Shown here piece after piece: positions 8,494 through 17,191 of a DNA stretch of 48,726 nt. Where the stretch lies: contig DAIDHM010000199.1 of NCBI GenBank assembly GCA_027459705.1, positions 1-48,726 on the forward strand, read 5' to 3'. Below the pieces are notes generated by a model, which worked only from the letters and a program-made list of their open reading frames with translations, was not told where the DNA came from and did not search any database. Positions within the stretch are counted from its first letter, which is position 1, and every line of letters begins with the position of its first letter. The position numbers and the translations under genes are program-made. The DNA comes from Ktedonobacteria bacterium (lineage in GTDB: Bacteria; Chloroflexota; Ktedonobacteria; Ktedonobacterales; JACDGC01).

Positions 8494-10110
8494 TCACTCC
8501 ATGATCGCGACTGCCTCTAATATTTCTTCCGTTGGCAGCGCGGGATCCGCGTTCCTGGCGCGCTGCTTGAGGTTTTGTACATTGATGTCGCGACCCATGA
8601 AGATGGCGATCACAACACCTACCAGCGTGCCAAACAGCACGACTGTGAATCCGTCATCAACCGCGCTGGTCAGCGCGCGCATCCCGATCGCGTTGCCGAG
8701 GCAGGCCTGCACTGCAGCTTGTCCTTGCGCGGCAAACTGACTGACACACGCGCCGGCGAATCCTGTTGGTGATTGTTGGGCCAACTGCTGTTGGGCCACC
8801 GTGGCTAGCTGCGTGGCATGGTTAGTAGTGTTTTGGGTCAGGTAAGTGGTCGTGAATGCGACTCCTACTGCTGAGAAGATCTGTCGCAAGACATTCAACA
8901 GTGACGAAGCGCGCGCCATCGAACGATTATCGACCCGCGACAGGGTGAAGGTTTGCAAGGGGGTATTGGTCATGCCAAACCCCAGGCCACGTACGACCAT
9001 CCAACCCTGAATCGACCAGCCGGTGGTCTGAAGATCGAATTGCGTCAGTCTGATGGTCGCGATGACCACGAGGGTCAGGCCGACGACGACCAGCGGGCGT
9101 GGGCCTACTCGATTGTACAGCCGACCGGAGATGACGACGCCGGTCGCCGCCATCAGGCCCTGCAAGATGAACACCTCGCCAGAATTGAGGGCCGAATAGT
9201 TCAACACGTTTTGAAAAAAGATGGGGAAGAGCAGGACACTGCCAAAAAAGAACGCGCCGACGATGCCGATCAGCAAGTTACCAATCGTGAAGGCATAGCT
9301 CCGGAAAAGGCGCAGGTCCAGGACGGGATCGCGCGAGACGAAGAGCTCAACGATAGCAAACACGATCAGCAAGCCAGCGCCGATGCCCATGAAGGTGAGG
9401 ACGGTCGGATCCGTCCAACTCCCATTGCCGGCTTCAGAGATGCCATAGACCAGCGTGGTAACACCCGCCATCACCAGGATCAGGCCAGGGAAATCAAAGA
9501 CTCGCTTGAACTGTGTCGGTATGACCCCATTGGCGGCGGCTTCCGCCTTGCGCCCACGCAAGATCAGCAGCCCGGCGATGAAAACCAACACGCCGATGGG
9601 CAGATTTACCGTAAAAATGGCATGCCAGTCGAATGTCGTTGTCAGATAACCGCCGATTGTCGGACCAAAGGCAGGCGCCAATAGCACCGGGACGCCGACT
9701 GCCGCGGAGGCTTGCCCGCGTTCGGAAGGCGGAAAGACGCGGAACACGATCGCGAAGACGATCGGGAAAAGGGCGCCACCACCAATACCCTGGAAGACAC
9801 GGAACACGATCAAGGTCGGGAGATTGGGCGCAACAGCACAGAGGGCCGACCCGACGGTGAAGAGTGCCAGGGCCGTCAAAAAGACGACTTTCGTGCCAAC
9901 ACGGTCACTGATGTAACCGACGGCCGGAATGATGGCCGCTTGCGCCAGAAAATATGCCGTAGCGACCCACACCACATCATTGTAGTTCGCGATATGGAAG
10001 TAATCCTTAATCTGGGGGAGCGCGACATTCACGACCGTGTTGTCGAGGACAGCCATGAAGCTGCCGAAGGCCACGACGAGGGTCGCGCGCCATTTGTATG
10101 CCAATGCCAT
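8494..10110 (-). CDS. MFS multidrug exporter, DHA2 (EmrB/QacA) family, 14 helices
   Basis: An integral inner-membrane proton-coupled efflux pump of 538 residues, the size expected for 14-helix DHA2 drug transporters. Motif A is visible as DRVGTKVVF in the first cytoplasmic loop, and the antiporter motif C as PAFGPTIGGY in helix 5. A long hydrophilic loop rich in Gln and Ala (about 430-490) precedes the last helix, as in EmrB relatives. The substrate cannot be inferred. Start ATG 10110 has GAGGAG about 10 bases upstream. The gene is divergent from the ROK regulator, separated by 276 bases, so that regulator might also control it. An alternative is a non-drug substrate exported by the same family. 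Confidence 0.93.
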   Translation of the reverse strand: MALAYKWRATLVVAFGSFMAVLDNTVVNVALPQIKDYFHIANYNDVVWVATAYFLAQAAIIPAVGYISDRVGTKVVFLTALALFTVGSALCAVAPNLPTLIVFRVFQGIGGGALFPIVFAIVFRVFPPSERGQASAAVGVPVLLAPAFGPTIGGYLTTTFDWHAIFTVNLPIGVLVFIAGLLILRGRKAEAAANGVIPTQFKRVFDFPGLILVMAGVTTLVYGISEAGNGSWTDPTVLTFMGIGAGLLIVFAIVELFVSRDPVLDLRLFRSYAFTIGNLLIGIVGAFFFGSVLLFPIFFQNVLNYSALNSGEVFILQGLMAATGVVISGRLYNRVGPRPLVVVGLTLVVIATIRLTQFDLQTTGWSIQGWMVVRGLGFGMTNTPLQTFTLSRVDNRSMARASSLLNVLRQIFSAVGVAFTTTYLTQNTTNHATQLATVAQQQLAQQSPTGFAGACVSQFAAQGQAAVQACLGNAIGMRALTSAVDDGFTVVLFGTLVGVVIAIFMGRDINVQNLKQRARNADPALPTEEILEAVAIME

Positions 10111-10169
10111 GGGGGAAAAGCTCCTCTATGCTCGAGTAAGAGCATGCTGAACATGCGATATACTAAAAG

Positions 10170-10199
10170 AATATAGCAATACTATCTAAAATAAAGCAA
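10170..10199 (-). promoter_or_regulatory. Promoter of the MFS exporter gene
   Basis: On the minus strand TTGCTT (10199-10194) and TATATT (10175-10170) are separated by 18 bases, with TGC extending the -10 (10178-10176). The leader to the start codon also contains a 6-bp hairpin, ATGCTC/GAGCAT at 10128-10145. Confidence 0.6.
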
Positions 10200-10200
10200 T

Positions 10201-10234
10201 GGACTTCCGGTCCAATATTGTAGGACTTCCGATC
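10201..10234. repeat. Direct repeat GGACTTCCG(G/A)TC upstream of the exporter promoter
   Basis: Two 12-base copies, GGACTTCCGGTC (10201-10212) and GGACTTCCGATC (10223-10234), are spaced 22 bases apart, two helical turns. The first copy is itself palindromic (GGAC-TTCCG-GTCC). They lie just upstream of the exporter's -35, where a transcription activator would sit. Confidence 0.5.
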
Positions 10235-10302
10235 ATACGCGTCTGAGAAGGGGAAAAATTAAGACATCTTCAACGAATATTCATAATTCATTGTTCGGAC
10301 AC

Positions 10303-10376
10303 TTGACTAACTAACTGAGGACATGTTATAGTTGACTTACGCGAGAGTTAGTTAGTACAGTAGCTAAACTAACTAA
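10303..10376 (+). promoter_or_regulatory. Tandem promoters and XylR-like operator of the ROK/xyl operon
   Basis: Two promoters are visible: TTGACT (10303-10308) with TATAGT (10327-10332) and TTGACT (10332-10337) with TACAGT (10356-10361), both with 18-base spacers. Three copies of a half-site overlap them: ACTAACTAA at 10306-10314, its inverse TTAGTTAGT at 10348-10356, and ACTAACTAA at 10368-10376. The last two form an inverted repeat with an 11-base spacer over the second -10 and the start region. The half-site closely resembles the TTAGTTTG-type operator of Bacillus XylR, a ROK repressor (known from that family). Self-repression by the adjacent ROK protein is inferred. Confidence 0.68.
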
Positions 10377-10386
10377 GGAACGAACA

Positions 10387-11715
10387 GTGAGTACGACGGT
10401 TCAACGTCTCAGAGCGGAGATGCTGGCGCGTGACGAGGGGAAAGATACCCTTTCTCCCGGTGCCGATTATCGCACATTGCGTGAATATAATCATCTCCTC
10501 GTTCTGAATTGTGTTCGCCTACAGGGCCCGATTGCGCGCGTTGCTATCGCGCAGCAGACGGGACTCTCGAAGACGACGGTCAGCAACATTATCGATCAAC
10601 TGTTGCAGGATGACCTGGTCATCGAAGGCGATTTTGTTGATGCCGCTCCTACTGGTGGTCGTCGCCCCATTCTCGTGCATTTCAACGCCGAAATCGGCCT
10701 CATTCTGGGGGTCGAAGTTGGCTACACCGTCCTGACGCTCATCACCACCAGTCTCTCGGGAGAAGTCAAATCCGTCTACACGGAACCATTTGACATCACC
10801 ATCCCGCCGGTAAACTGTTTGACGCGCGTCGCGACGGCCATCCGGATCTTCATGGCGAGGTATGCGCTGCCGTGGGATCTTATCATCGGCATCGGTCTGG
10901 GTATCGCTGCGCCAGTCAACGTGCAGTCGCGCACACTGGTCTACCCTCCCGGTGAACATTCCTGGCAAGGAATTGACATCGCCGCGAACCTGTCTCAGGA
11001 ATTCGGCGTGCCGGTGTATGTAGACAACAATGCCAATCTGGCGGCGTTGAGTGAAGGTCATTACGGTGTTGGTATGCCGTATAATGATTATGTCTATGTG
11101 GTCATCGGTCAGGGTATCGGCAGCGGGTTGGTGCGCAATCGTCAGGTCTATCGGGGCGCGTTGGGCGCCGCTGGCGAGATCGGTCACCTCGCGATTGTTC
11201 CGGATGGTCCGGCGTGCATGTGTGGCAAACACGGCTGCCTGGAAACTGTCGCGGACAATGATGCCATCATCGATGACGCTATACAGGGTCGGACCCTCTT
11301 TCAGCGCGGCAAGCATGGGTCGATAACTCCCAGACTTGCCAATCAGGAAGAGGTGGACATCAACGATGTCCTGCATGCCGCCAGCCAGGGTGATCCCGCC
11401 TCGCAACAGGCACTCGCCCAAGCTGGACGCTATGTCGGGACCGCGGTTGCCACGATGATATCGCTATTGAATCCACAGGCGATCATCCTCGATGGTGTCG
11501 CGGTGCGGAACAGTCCGATTTTTTATGAGGCGTTGCGCACGGCGGCCGAGCAGTTGACGATCCCGACGATCTGGGCACAGACCGTCCTGACCATCGGCCA
11601 ACTCGGCGACCTGGCGGTCGCGTTGGGAGCCGCTTCCATGGTTATCGCGGCGGCGTTTACGCCAATGTCCTCCATGAGCGAGATCCCGGTCTCTTCAGGA
11701 AGTATGTCACCGTGA
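10387..11715 (+). CDS. ROK-family transcriptional repressor, XylR-like
   Basis: A sugar-responsive repressor of 442 residues with an N-terminal winged helix-turn-helix (about 30-95, containing AIAQQTGLSKTTVSNIIDQLL) and a C-terminal ROK sugar-binding domain. ROK signatures seen are DNNANLAALSEG, GQGIGSGLV, GALGAAGEIGH and the zinc motif CMCGKHGCLE. The start is GTG 10387 with AAGGAA upstream; no ATG fits. The gene directly precedes a xylose-type ABC importer and lies behind an operator that matches XylR half-sites. Control of xylose or a related pentose is therefore the simplest reading. ROK repressors and sugar kinases share the C-terminal fold, but the DNA-binding domain excludes a kinase. 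The C-terminal ~25 residues (Met/Ser/Pro-rich) look like a non-conserved tail. Confidence 0.92.
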   Translation: MSTTVQRLRAEMLARDEGKDTLSPGADYRTLREYNHLLVLNCVRLQGPIARVAIAQQTGLSKTTVSNIIDQLLQDDLVIEGDFVDAAPTGGRRPILVHFNAEIGLILGVEVGYTVLTLITTSLSGEVKSVYTEPFDITIPPVNCLTRVATAIRIFMARYALPWDLIIGIGLGIAAPVNVQSRTLVYPPGEHSWQGIDIAANLSQEFGVPVYVDNNANLAALSEGHYGVGMPYNDYVYVVIGQGIGSGLVRNRQVYRGALGAAGEIGHLAIVPDGPACMCGKHGCLETVADNDAIIDDAIQGRTLFQRGKHGSITPRLANQEEVDINDVLHAASQGDPASQQALAQAGRYVGTAVATMISLLNPQAIILDGVAVRNSPIFYEALRTAAEQLTIPTIWAQTVLTIGQLGDLAVALGAASMVIAAAFTPMSSMSEIPVSSGSMSP

Positions 11716-11877
11716 CGATGGGAATTGGGAAGGGATGCCCGGTCCGGTGTACATAGAAGCCAAATCGTTCGCGCGGATCACAGTATCGTGATCCGCACAA
11801 TCTCCAGGCTGTCGTTAGCACTGATGGTCGGTCGCGTAGACGCGATTGACGAATTACAAGAGGAGATTCATAAACTC

Positions 11878-12981
11878 ATGCGTCACCAACGTTGGTTCCA
11901 GGCACTTTTCGGCGTGACGATGGTCGGCACGCTGGCGCTGACCGCCTGTGGTAGTTCATCCACCACCGCGGCAGCTGGCCCCAAGGGCTGCATGAAGGTC
12001 GGCGTTCTGCTCCCCGAGAGCGACACCTCTGCCCGCTGGGAGACCAAGGACCATCCGCTGCTCGTGCAGCAGATCACGGCTGACCTGCCCGGCGTTTCTA
12101 TCGATTATTCCAATGCCAATGGCAACGCCGACACGCAGCTGCAGCAGGCTGAAGCCGACCTGACGAAGGGCGACTGCATCCTGGTTGTCGCGCCACATGA
12201 TAGTGCGCAAGCCGCGCAGATTGTTCAGGCCGCTCACAAGGATCACGTGCCGGTTATCGCTTACGACCGTCTCATCAAGGATCCAACCCTCGACTTCTAT
12301 GTCTCTTTCGACAACGAGAAGGTCGGCGAGCTCCAGGGCACCTACATCGCCAACAACTATCAGAAGTATGTCACTCCCGGTCATGCCAACATGGTCTTCA
12401 TCAATGGTTCCCAGGATGACAACAATGCCGTCCTCTTCCGCCAAGGCGCGCATAAAATTCTGGATCCGCTGATCACGGCCGGTACGCTGAAGAGCGTCTA
12501 CGAGACCTACACTCCAGGTTGGACAAACTCCACCGCGCAGACCGAGATGGAAGGCGCGCTGACCGCCAACAACAATGACATCCAGATCGCCTATGTCGCC
12601 AACGACGGCATGGCCGGCACCGTCATCCAGGCGTTGACGGCGCAGCACCTGAATGGCAAGGTGTTGGTCACTGGCCAGGACGCAACCGCCGCTGGCATTC
12701 AGCAGATTCTGCTGGGCAACCAGATGATGACGGTCTACAAGCCAATCGTCAAGGAAGCCACGGCGACGGCGCAACTGGTCGCGGCGCTCAGCAAGGGCAC
12801 CGACACCAGCTCGATCGCCACGGGCACGACTGCCAATGGTAGCGCCAACACTCCTTCCGTGTTGGAGACCCCAGTCGCAGTTGATCTCACCAACATCGCT
12901 TCCACTGTCTTGGCCGACGGCTTCGTCACCAAGGCCGATATCTGCCAGAACGTTCCGGCGGGTACCGACAACATCTGCTAA
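11878..12981 (+). CDS. xylF: Xylose-type sugar ABC transporter substrate-binding lipoprotein
   Basis: A 367-residue extracytoplasmic binding protein. It begins with a basic, hydrophobic signal ending in the lipobox LTAC (Cys24), so it should be lipid-anchored outside the membrane. The periplasmic-binding-protein fold follows. The stretches YSNANGNADTQ, VIAYDRLIKD and FYVSFDNEKVGELQ match XylF closely, including the segment that contacts xylose in the E. coli protein. A longer frame opens at 11725, but ATG 11878 precedes the signal peptide and has AGAGGAG about 12 bases upstream. It is followed by a strong terminator-like hairpin before the ATPase gene, as is common when the binding protein is needed in excess. 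Other pentoses or ribose-like sugars remain possible. Confidence 0.9.
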   Translation: MRHQRWFQALFGVTMVGTLALTACGSSSTTAAAGPKGCMKVGVLLPESDTSARWETKDHPLLVQQITADLPGVSIDYSNANGNADTQLQQAEADLTKGDCILVVAPHDSAQAAQIVQAAHKDHVPVIAYDRLIKDPTLDFYVSFDNEKVGELQGTYIANNYQKYVTPGHANMVFINGSQDDNNAVLFRQGAHKILDPLITAGTLKSVYETYTPGWTNSTAQTEMEGALTANNNDIQIAYVANDGMAGTVIQALTAQHLNGKVLVTGQDATAAGIQQILLGNQMMTVYKPIVKEATATAQLVAALSKGTDTSSIATGTTANGSANTPSVLETPVAVDLTNIASTVLADGFVTKADICQNVPAGTDNIC

Positions 12982-12987
12982 CGAGCA

Positions 12988-13022
12988 GGGTGATGGTGGT
13001 TCTGCCTGAACCACCATCACCC
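12988..13022 (+). terminator. Intra-operon intrinsic terminator between xylF and the ATPase gene
   Basis: A perfect 14-bp stem (12988-13001 with 13009-13022) with a 7-base loop is followed by GGCTTTCTTTTTTATG. It would end most transcripts after the binding-protein gene, with read-through supplying the ATPase and permease. Confidence 0.88.
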
Positions 13023-13186
13023 CGGCTTTCTTTTTTATGTTGGCATGGAGTTGCGCGGGCTGGGTTTCGGCCTGGCAATTCCTGCGGTCCCGCAAGTGGA
13101 TATCGTCACCTGGTTACGGGCTCGCATGCGCTGAGCTGTAACCCACCTCATGAACATCCCAGGTTGTTTCAATGGAGAATGCAGAC

Positions 13187-13993
13187 ATGGTTGCCAATGC
13201 ATCCGGTCAGCCAGACCTCAGAGGCGAGCCCCGACTGCGCTTACAGGGCATCAATAAGTCCTTTGGCGCAGTGCAGGCGTTGCGTAATGTCGATTTCGAG
13301 GTCTATCCCGGTGAGGTAGTCGGCCTGGTCGGTGACAATGGCGCCGGCAAGTCCACCCTGATCAAAACAATTTCAGGCGCTTACACCGTCGATTCTGGCT
13401 CAATCTATATGGACGGTCATAAGATCACCATCACCAGTCCGCAGGATGCCACACGCCAGGGAATCGAGACCGTCTATCAAGACCTCGCCCTCTGTGACAA
13501 CCTGGATGTTGTGAACAACATGTACCTGGGTCGTGAGACGACCGTCGGTCCCATCCCTGTGATGAACGAGATCGAGATGGAGCACCGCACCATCGAAATT
13601 CTCAAGACATTGAACGTCAAGATCCCTTCCGTCCGGGTGCCGGTCGCCCAACTCTCTGGTGGTCAGCGCCAATCGATCGCGGTGGCCAAGACCGTCCTGC
13701 GCGAAGCGCGGGTCGTCTTGTTGGATGAGCCGACCGCGGCGCTGGGCGTGGCCCAGACCCGCCAGGTCCTCAACCTGATCAAGCGGTTGCGCGAGCAAGG
13801 GCTGGCGGTTGTCGTCATCTCGCATAATCTGGCCGATGTCTTTGAAGTGGTGGATCGCGTCATCGTCCTGCGTCTTGGGAAGCGTGTTGCGACCTTCGAT
13901 GTGAAATCCGCGACCTCGGCGAATGTCGTCGCCGCCATTACCGGCGCGGAATTCGAGGCCGGAGAAAATGCCGGAATGGAGGTAAACGCATGA
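13187..13993 (+). CDS. xylG: Sugar ABC transporter ATPase, single nucleotide-binding domain
   Basis: The ATPase that powers the sugar importer, at the cytoplasmic face. Walker A is GDNGAGKST, the signature is LSGGQRQSIA, Walker B is VVLLDEPTAAL, and the switch histidine lies in VVISHNLADV. At 268 residues it has one ATPase domain. Classical XylG/RbsA proteins are about 500 residues with two, so this resembles the short FrcA type, and a homodimer is expected. ATG 13187 is chosen because GGAG (13174-13177) lies 9 bases before it; the ATG at 13172 has no ribosome site. Its stop overlaps the permease start (ATGA), so the two are translationally coupled. The symbol reflects context. Confidence 0.9.
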   Translation: MVANASGQPDLRGEPRLRLQGINKSFGAVQALRNVDFEVYPGEVVGLVGDNGAGKSTLIKTISGAYTVDSGSIYMDGHKITITSPQDATRQGIETVYQDLALCDNLDVVNNMYLGRETTVGPIPVMNEIEMEHRTIEILKTLNVKIPSVRVPVAQLSGGQRQSIAVAKTVLREARVVLLDEPTAALGVAQTRQVLNLIKRLREQGLAVVVISHNLADVFEVVDRVIVLRLGKRVATFDVKSATSANVVAAITGAEFEAGENAGMEVNA

Positions 13994-15174
13994 GCACGGG
14001 TACCATCCCGCAGACCGACAAAAAGGAAGGCTTCAGTCTGCGTCAACTCATCCCCAATGATGTCGGTCAATTACCAGTCGTGGCTGCGCTTATCGTGATT
14101 TCGGTGTACTTTCAGTTTGATAGCAAAGGTTTATTTCTGACCCCGCGCAACCTGAACAATCTGGTCCTGCAATTCGTGACGATCGCCATCATTGGCCTCG
14201 GCGCGACACTGGTTCTCCTGATCGGTGAGATCGATCTCTCCCTCTCGGCAGTTTCGGCGTTCTGCGGCGCGGTCACGGTCACCACCTCGGTGAACGATCA
14301 CTTCCCCGCCTGGGAAGCCATCATCGCGGGCCTGCTGGTGGGCGCTGTCGTTGGTTTGATCAATGGTTCCCTGGTCGCGCTTTTGCGCGTGCCGTCATTC
14401 ATCGTCACGCTCGCGGCGCTCATCGGCTATACCGGGTTTTTGCTCCATATCTTATTACCTGTAACAGATATCCATCTGTTTGATCCGTTCATTAATGGTC
14501 TCACCTCGAACTATTTGCCTAATTCGCTCGGTTTTGGCTTACCGATTGTCGGGGTTGGGATTTATGCGGCGTTTCTGATCTATGGCCAGATCGCGCGCCG
14601 CAATCGGGGACTGGCGACGATACCCACGTGGCAATTAGGGCTGCAGATCGGGCTGGTGGTGTTACTGACCGCTGGCGCGCTCTATGTCTTTGAAAACTAC
14701 CTGGGCGTTCCCTATGTGGCCGTCATCCTCGTTGGGTTGACGACTTTGGTGTGGATCGTCACGCGTTTCACGACCTTCGGTCGCCATGTCTATGCGGTGG
14801 GGGGCAATGCTGAGGCGGCACGGCGCGTTGGTATCAATGTGACGTTGGTCCGCATCTCCATCTTTACCCTGGCATCGACGCTGGCGGCGGTGGCGGGCAT
14901 CCTCGAAGCCTCGCGCACGGCCTCGGCTTTCGCCCAGGTCGATTCGACCTTATTGCTGAACGCCATCGCGGCGGCGGTCATCGGTGGCATCAGCCTCTTT
15001 GGCGGTCGCGGCTCGGTCTGGGGCGTCCTGTTGGGCGCGCTGGTCATCGAGGGCCTCTTGAATGGCCTGGTCCTGCAAGGGCGCAATGCCGACGTGCAAG
15101 AGATGGTCGAAGCGGTCGTCTTGATTCTCGCCGTCATCGTTGACGCTGTCCTGCGCCGACGGCCTGGTTCTTGA
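13990..15174 (+). CDS. xylH: Xylose-type sugar ABC transporter permease
   Basis: An integral membrane permease of 394 residues with about ten hydrophobic helices. Its length equals that of XylH, longer than RbsC-type permeases. The conserved segment LGATLVLLIGEIDLSLS near the N-terminus and the GISLFGGRGSVWGVLLGAL loop near the C-terminus are typical of the BPD_transp_2 family. It overlaps the ATPase gene by 4 bases (ATGA). The operon ends here at a strong hairpin (15281-15318). No xylose isomerase or xylulokinase gene is nearby, so the catabolic genes must be elsewhere or the substrate may differ. Confidence 0.92.
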   Translation: MSTGTIPQTDKKEGFSLRQLIPNDVGQLPVVAALIVISVYFQFDSKGLFLTPRNLNNLVLQFVTIAIIGLGATLVLLIGEIDLSLSAVSAFCGAVTVTTSVNDHFPAWEAIIAGLLVGAVVGLINGSLVALLRVPSFIVTLAALIGYTGFLLHILLPVTDIHLFDPFINGLTSNYLPNSLGFGLPIVGVGIYAAFLIYGQIARRNRGLATIPTWQLGLQIGLVVLLTAGALYVFENYLGVPYVAVILVGLTTLVWIVTRFTTFGRHVYAVGGNAEAARRVGINVTLVRISIFTLASTLAAVAGILEASRTASAFAQVDSTLLLNAIAAAVIGGISLFGGRGSVWGVLLGALVIEGLLNGLVLQGRNADVQEMVEAVVLILAVIVDAVLRRRPGS

Positions 15175-15280
15175 GGTCAATTGCCGGGCAGCTGGTCTCT
15201 TATTCAGCCGCTGCTCAGCATGTGATCGGTTTGGCCTGGTGAGTATGGTCAAGGATGCCGGGCCAGCGCGACAACAGTGC

Positions 15281-15318
15281 GAGGGCGGCGATGGTCGTAC
15301 GTGACCTTCGCCGCCCTC
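15281..15318. terminator. Bidirectional terminator hairpin between convergent xylH and glpX
   Basis: GAGGGCGGCGA (15281-15291) pairs with TCGCCGCCCTC (15308-15318). The stem continues through GGTC/GACC after one T-T mismatch, closing on a GTACGT loop. It lies between two converging genes and can serve both. Confidence 0.75.
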
Positions 15319-15346
15319 ATGTGTGGGTTGCGCGATGGCTGCTGCT

Positions 15347-16360
15347 CTAGCCTTCGCTGACGGGGATAAACTTCTGCGCCCAGCGATGGTGAGCCGTAAC
15401 ATAGCGGACTGTGCCAGAACGCGAGCGCATCATGACGGAGTTGGTGCGGGCGCCGCCCCCAACGAATTCCACCCCGCGCAGCATGTCGCCCGTGGTGATG
15501 CCCGTAGCGGCGAATGAGACGTTCTGGCCGCTGACCAGATCATCCAACATGAAGACACGTTCCAGGTCAATACCCGCGCTCGTCAACTGGGCGCGTTCGG
15601 CGGGAGTGCGCGGCCATACTTTGGTCTGCATCTCGCCTCCCAGGCATTTGAGCGCCGAGGCCGCCAGGACGGCTTCCGGGGCGCCGCCGATGCCCATGTA
15701 GACATCAACGCCCGGATAGTCTTCCATGGCCGCTTCGATCGCTGCCATGACATCGCCGTCACGGATCAGCTTGATGCGCGCGCCAGCCGCGCGGATATCG
15801 CGTTTGAGATCGGCGTGCCGCTCGCGGTCCAGCACGGTGACGACGATATCGCTGACGGCGCAGGCGCGGGCCTGGGCCACACGCCGCAAGTTCTCGGCAA
15901 CCGGGGCGTTGATGTCGATGACGCCGCGCGCGGCCGGGCCGACGGCGATTTTCTGCATGTAATAGACGCCCGGGGGCGCCTGATACATCGTGCCACGCTC
16001 GCTCGTGGCGACGACCGCGATCGCGCCAGGGAGGCCCAGCGAGAGCAGGGTGGTGCCATCGACAGGGTCGACGGCGACATCCAGCTCTGGCATGGCGCCA
16101 TTGCCCACGCGTTCGCCGATATAGAGCATCGGCGCTTCGTCCTTCTCGCCTTCGCCGATGACCACGATGCCATCCATATCGACGCCTTCTAGCGCGCCAC
16201 GCATTGCCTGCACGGCGGCATCATCCACGGCGATTTTGTCACCATAACCCATATAGCGGGCTGAGTTCAACGCGGCCGCCTCGGTCACACGGACCAACTC
16301 CAGTCCGATATTGCGTTCGATGGTCTTTGATGGTTCAAACCCATCAGTTGCCTGCGTCAT
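15347..16360 (-). CDS. glpX: Class II fructose-1,6-bisphosphatase
   Basis: Hydrolyses fructose 1,6-bisphosphate to fructose 6-phosphate in gluconeogenesis, and in the Calvin or pentose-phosphate branch in some bacteria; some homologs also act on sedoheptulose bisphosphate. The 337-residue protein contains the GlpX motifs GEGEKDEAP and DPVDGTTLL, which bind metal and substrate phosphate, and the MGIGGAPEAVLAASALKCLGG region. Start ATG 16360 follows AAAGGAGG with 4-base spacing. It overlaps the end of gmk by 17 bases on the same strand, so the two genes are co-transcribed, gmk first. There is no functional link that explains the pairing. Confidence 0.95.
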   Translation of the reverse strand: MTQATDGFEPSKTIERNIGLELVRVTEAAALNSARYMGYGDKIAVDDAAVQAMRGALEGVDMDGIVVIGEGEKDEAPMLYIGERVGNGAMPELDVAVDPVDGTTLLSLGLPGAIAVVATSERGTMYQAPPGVYYMQKIAVGPAARGVIDINAPVAENLRRVAQARACAVSDIVVTVLDRERHADLKRDIRAAGARIKLIRDGDVMAAIEAAMEDYPGVDVYMGIGGAPEAVLAASALKCLGGEMQTKVWPRTPAERAQLTSAGIDLERVFMLDDLVSGQNVSFAATGITTGDMLRGVEFVGGGARTNSVMMRSRSGTVRYVTAHHRWAQKFIPVSEG

Positions 16361-16964
16361 ATTGCCTCCTTTGGGCACTCACTGTGGAAATAATTGCTTC
16401 CAGGGCTTGCAGCGCCAGGTCGATCTGGCCATCGGGGTTATCGACGACATAGTCGAACCAGACCTGTTCACCCAATTCTTGCACGGCGTTACGCATGCGA
16501 AGCGCCATCTCTTCGGCCGATTCACTGGCGCGCTTCTGCAGGCGATCGCGCAATTCATCCAGGGATGATGGACGGATGAAGATGAAGATCGCTTCTGGCA
16601 TCAAGCGTTTGATATTGCGTGCCCCTTGCGGATCAACTTTGATCAAGACGTTGCGCCCTTTGGCCAACGATGCACGGACGCTATCCGCCGGCACGCCATA
16701 CCAGTTGCCATGCACAAAAGCATGCTCTAACAAATCGCCGCGCGCCAGGAGCTTCTGGAAATCTTCCTCCGAAACGAAGCGGTAATGTACTCCGTCTATC
16801 TCGTTGGGCCGTGGATTGCGTGTCGTCATGGTCACAACCGTATCAAGATCAACCAGAGGAAGAAGGCGCTGGATGACGGTATCCTTGCCAGCGCCGGATG
16901 GTCCGGATATAACGAAGACATAGCCCGCGCGGTTAGTCGTGACGTCTGCTGACGATCCGCTCAT
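16344..16964 (-). CDS. gmk: Guanylate kinase
   Basis: Phosphorylates GMP to GDP with ATP, an essential step in guanine nucleotide supply. The 206-residue protein has the P-loop FVISGPSGAGKDTVI, the GMP-binding stretch TTRNPRPNEIDGVHYRF, and DPQGARNIK before the lid region. Length and motif order are standard. The start ATG 16964 has GAGGAG upstream. It is divergent from rqcH across 227 bases and is the first gene of a gmk-glpX unit. GDP/GTP supply could feed c-di-GMP synthesis, but nothing in the sequence links it specifically to the GGDEF protein. Confidence 0.96.
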   Translation of the reverse strand: MSGSSADVTTNRAGYVFVISGPSGAGKDTVIQRLLPLVDLDTVVTMTTRNPRPNEIDGVHYRFVSEEDFQKLLARGDLLEHAFVHGNWYGVPADSVRASLAKGRNVLIKVDPQGARNIKRLMPEAIFIFIRPSSLDELRDRLQKRASESAEEMALRMRNAVQELGEQVWFDYVVDNPDGQIDLALQALEAIISTVSAQRRQYDAGN

Positions 16965-17191
16965 TGCGCGCTCTCCTCAAGCGGTGGGTAGCTCGTCCGC
17001 GAGGCGAGCGCGCGACTTGCATCGCGAACTCGCGCTGGCGTAACGGAGAACGCGCCGCGTCCGACCCCAATTGGTCGAGATATGGACGGCGCGTTCCACC
17101 TTCATGATAACTATAGGATATCATATCGACAGGTTCAGCGATTTGCTTGGAAATCGCCGCTTGAATTCGACGTACAATTGAGGCAAGCATT

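Noticed and set aside
11956-13095. Long open frame on the minus strand, 379 codons
   Set aside because: It lies fully antisense to the substrate-binding protein gene, which has clear family motifs. High GC content produces such mirror frames; no ribosome site or family motif supports it.
16965-17191. Divergent promoters between gmk and rqcH
   Set aside because: TATAGT-, TATCAT- and TACAAT-like hexamers occur here, but none has good spacing to a -35 or to the ribosome site, so I could not choose one.
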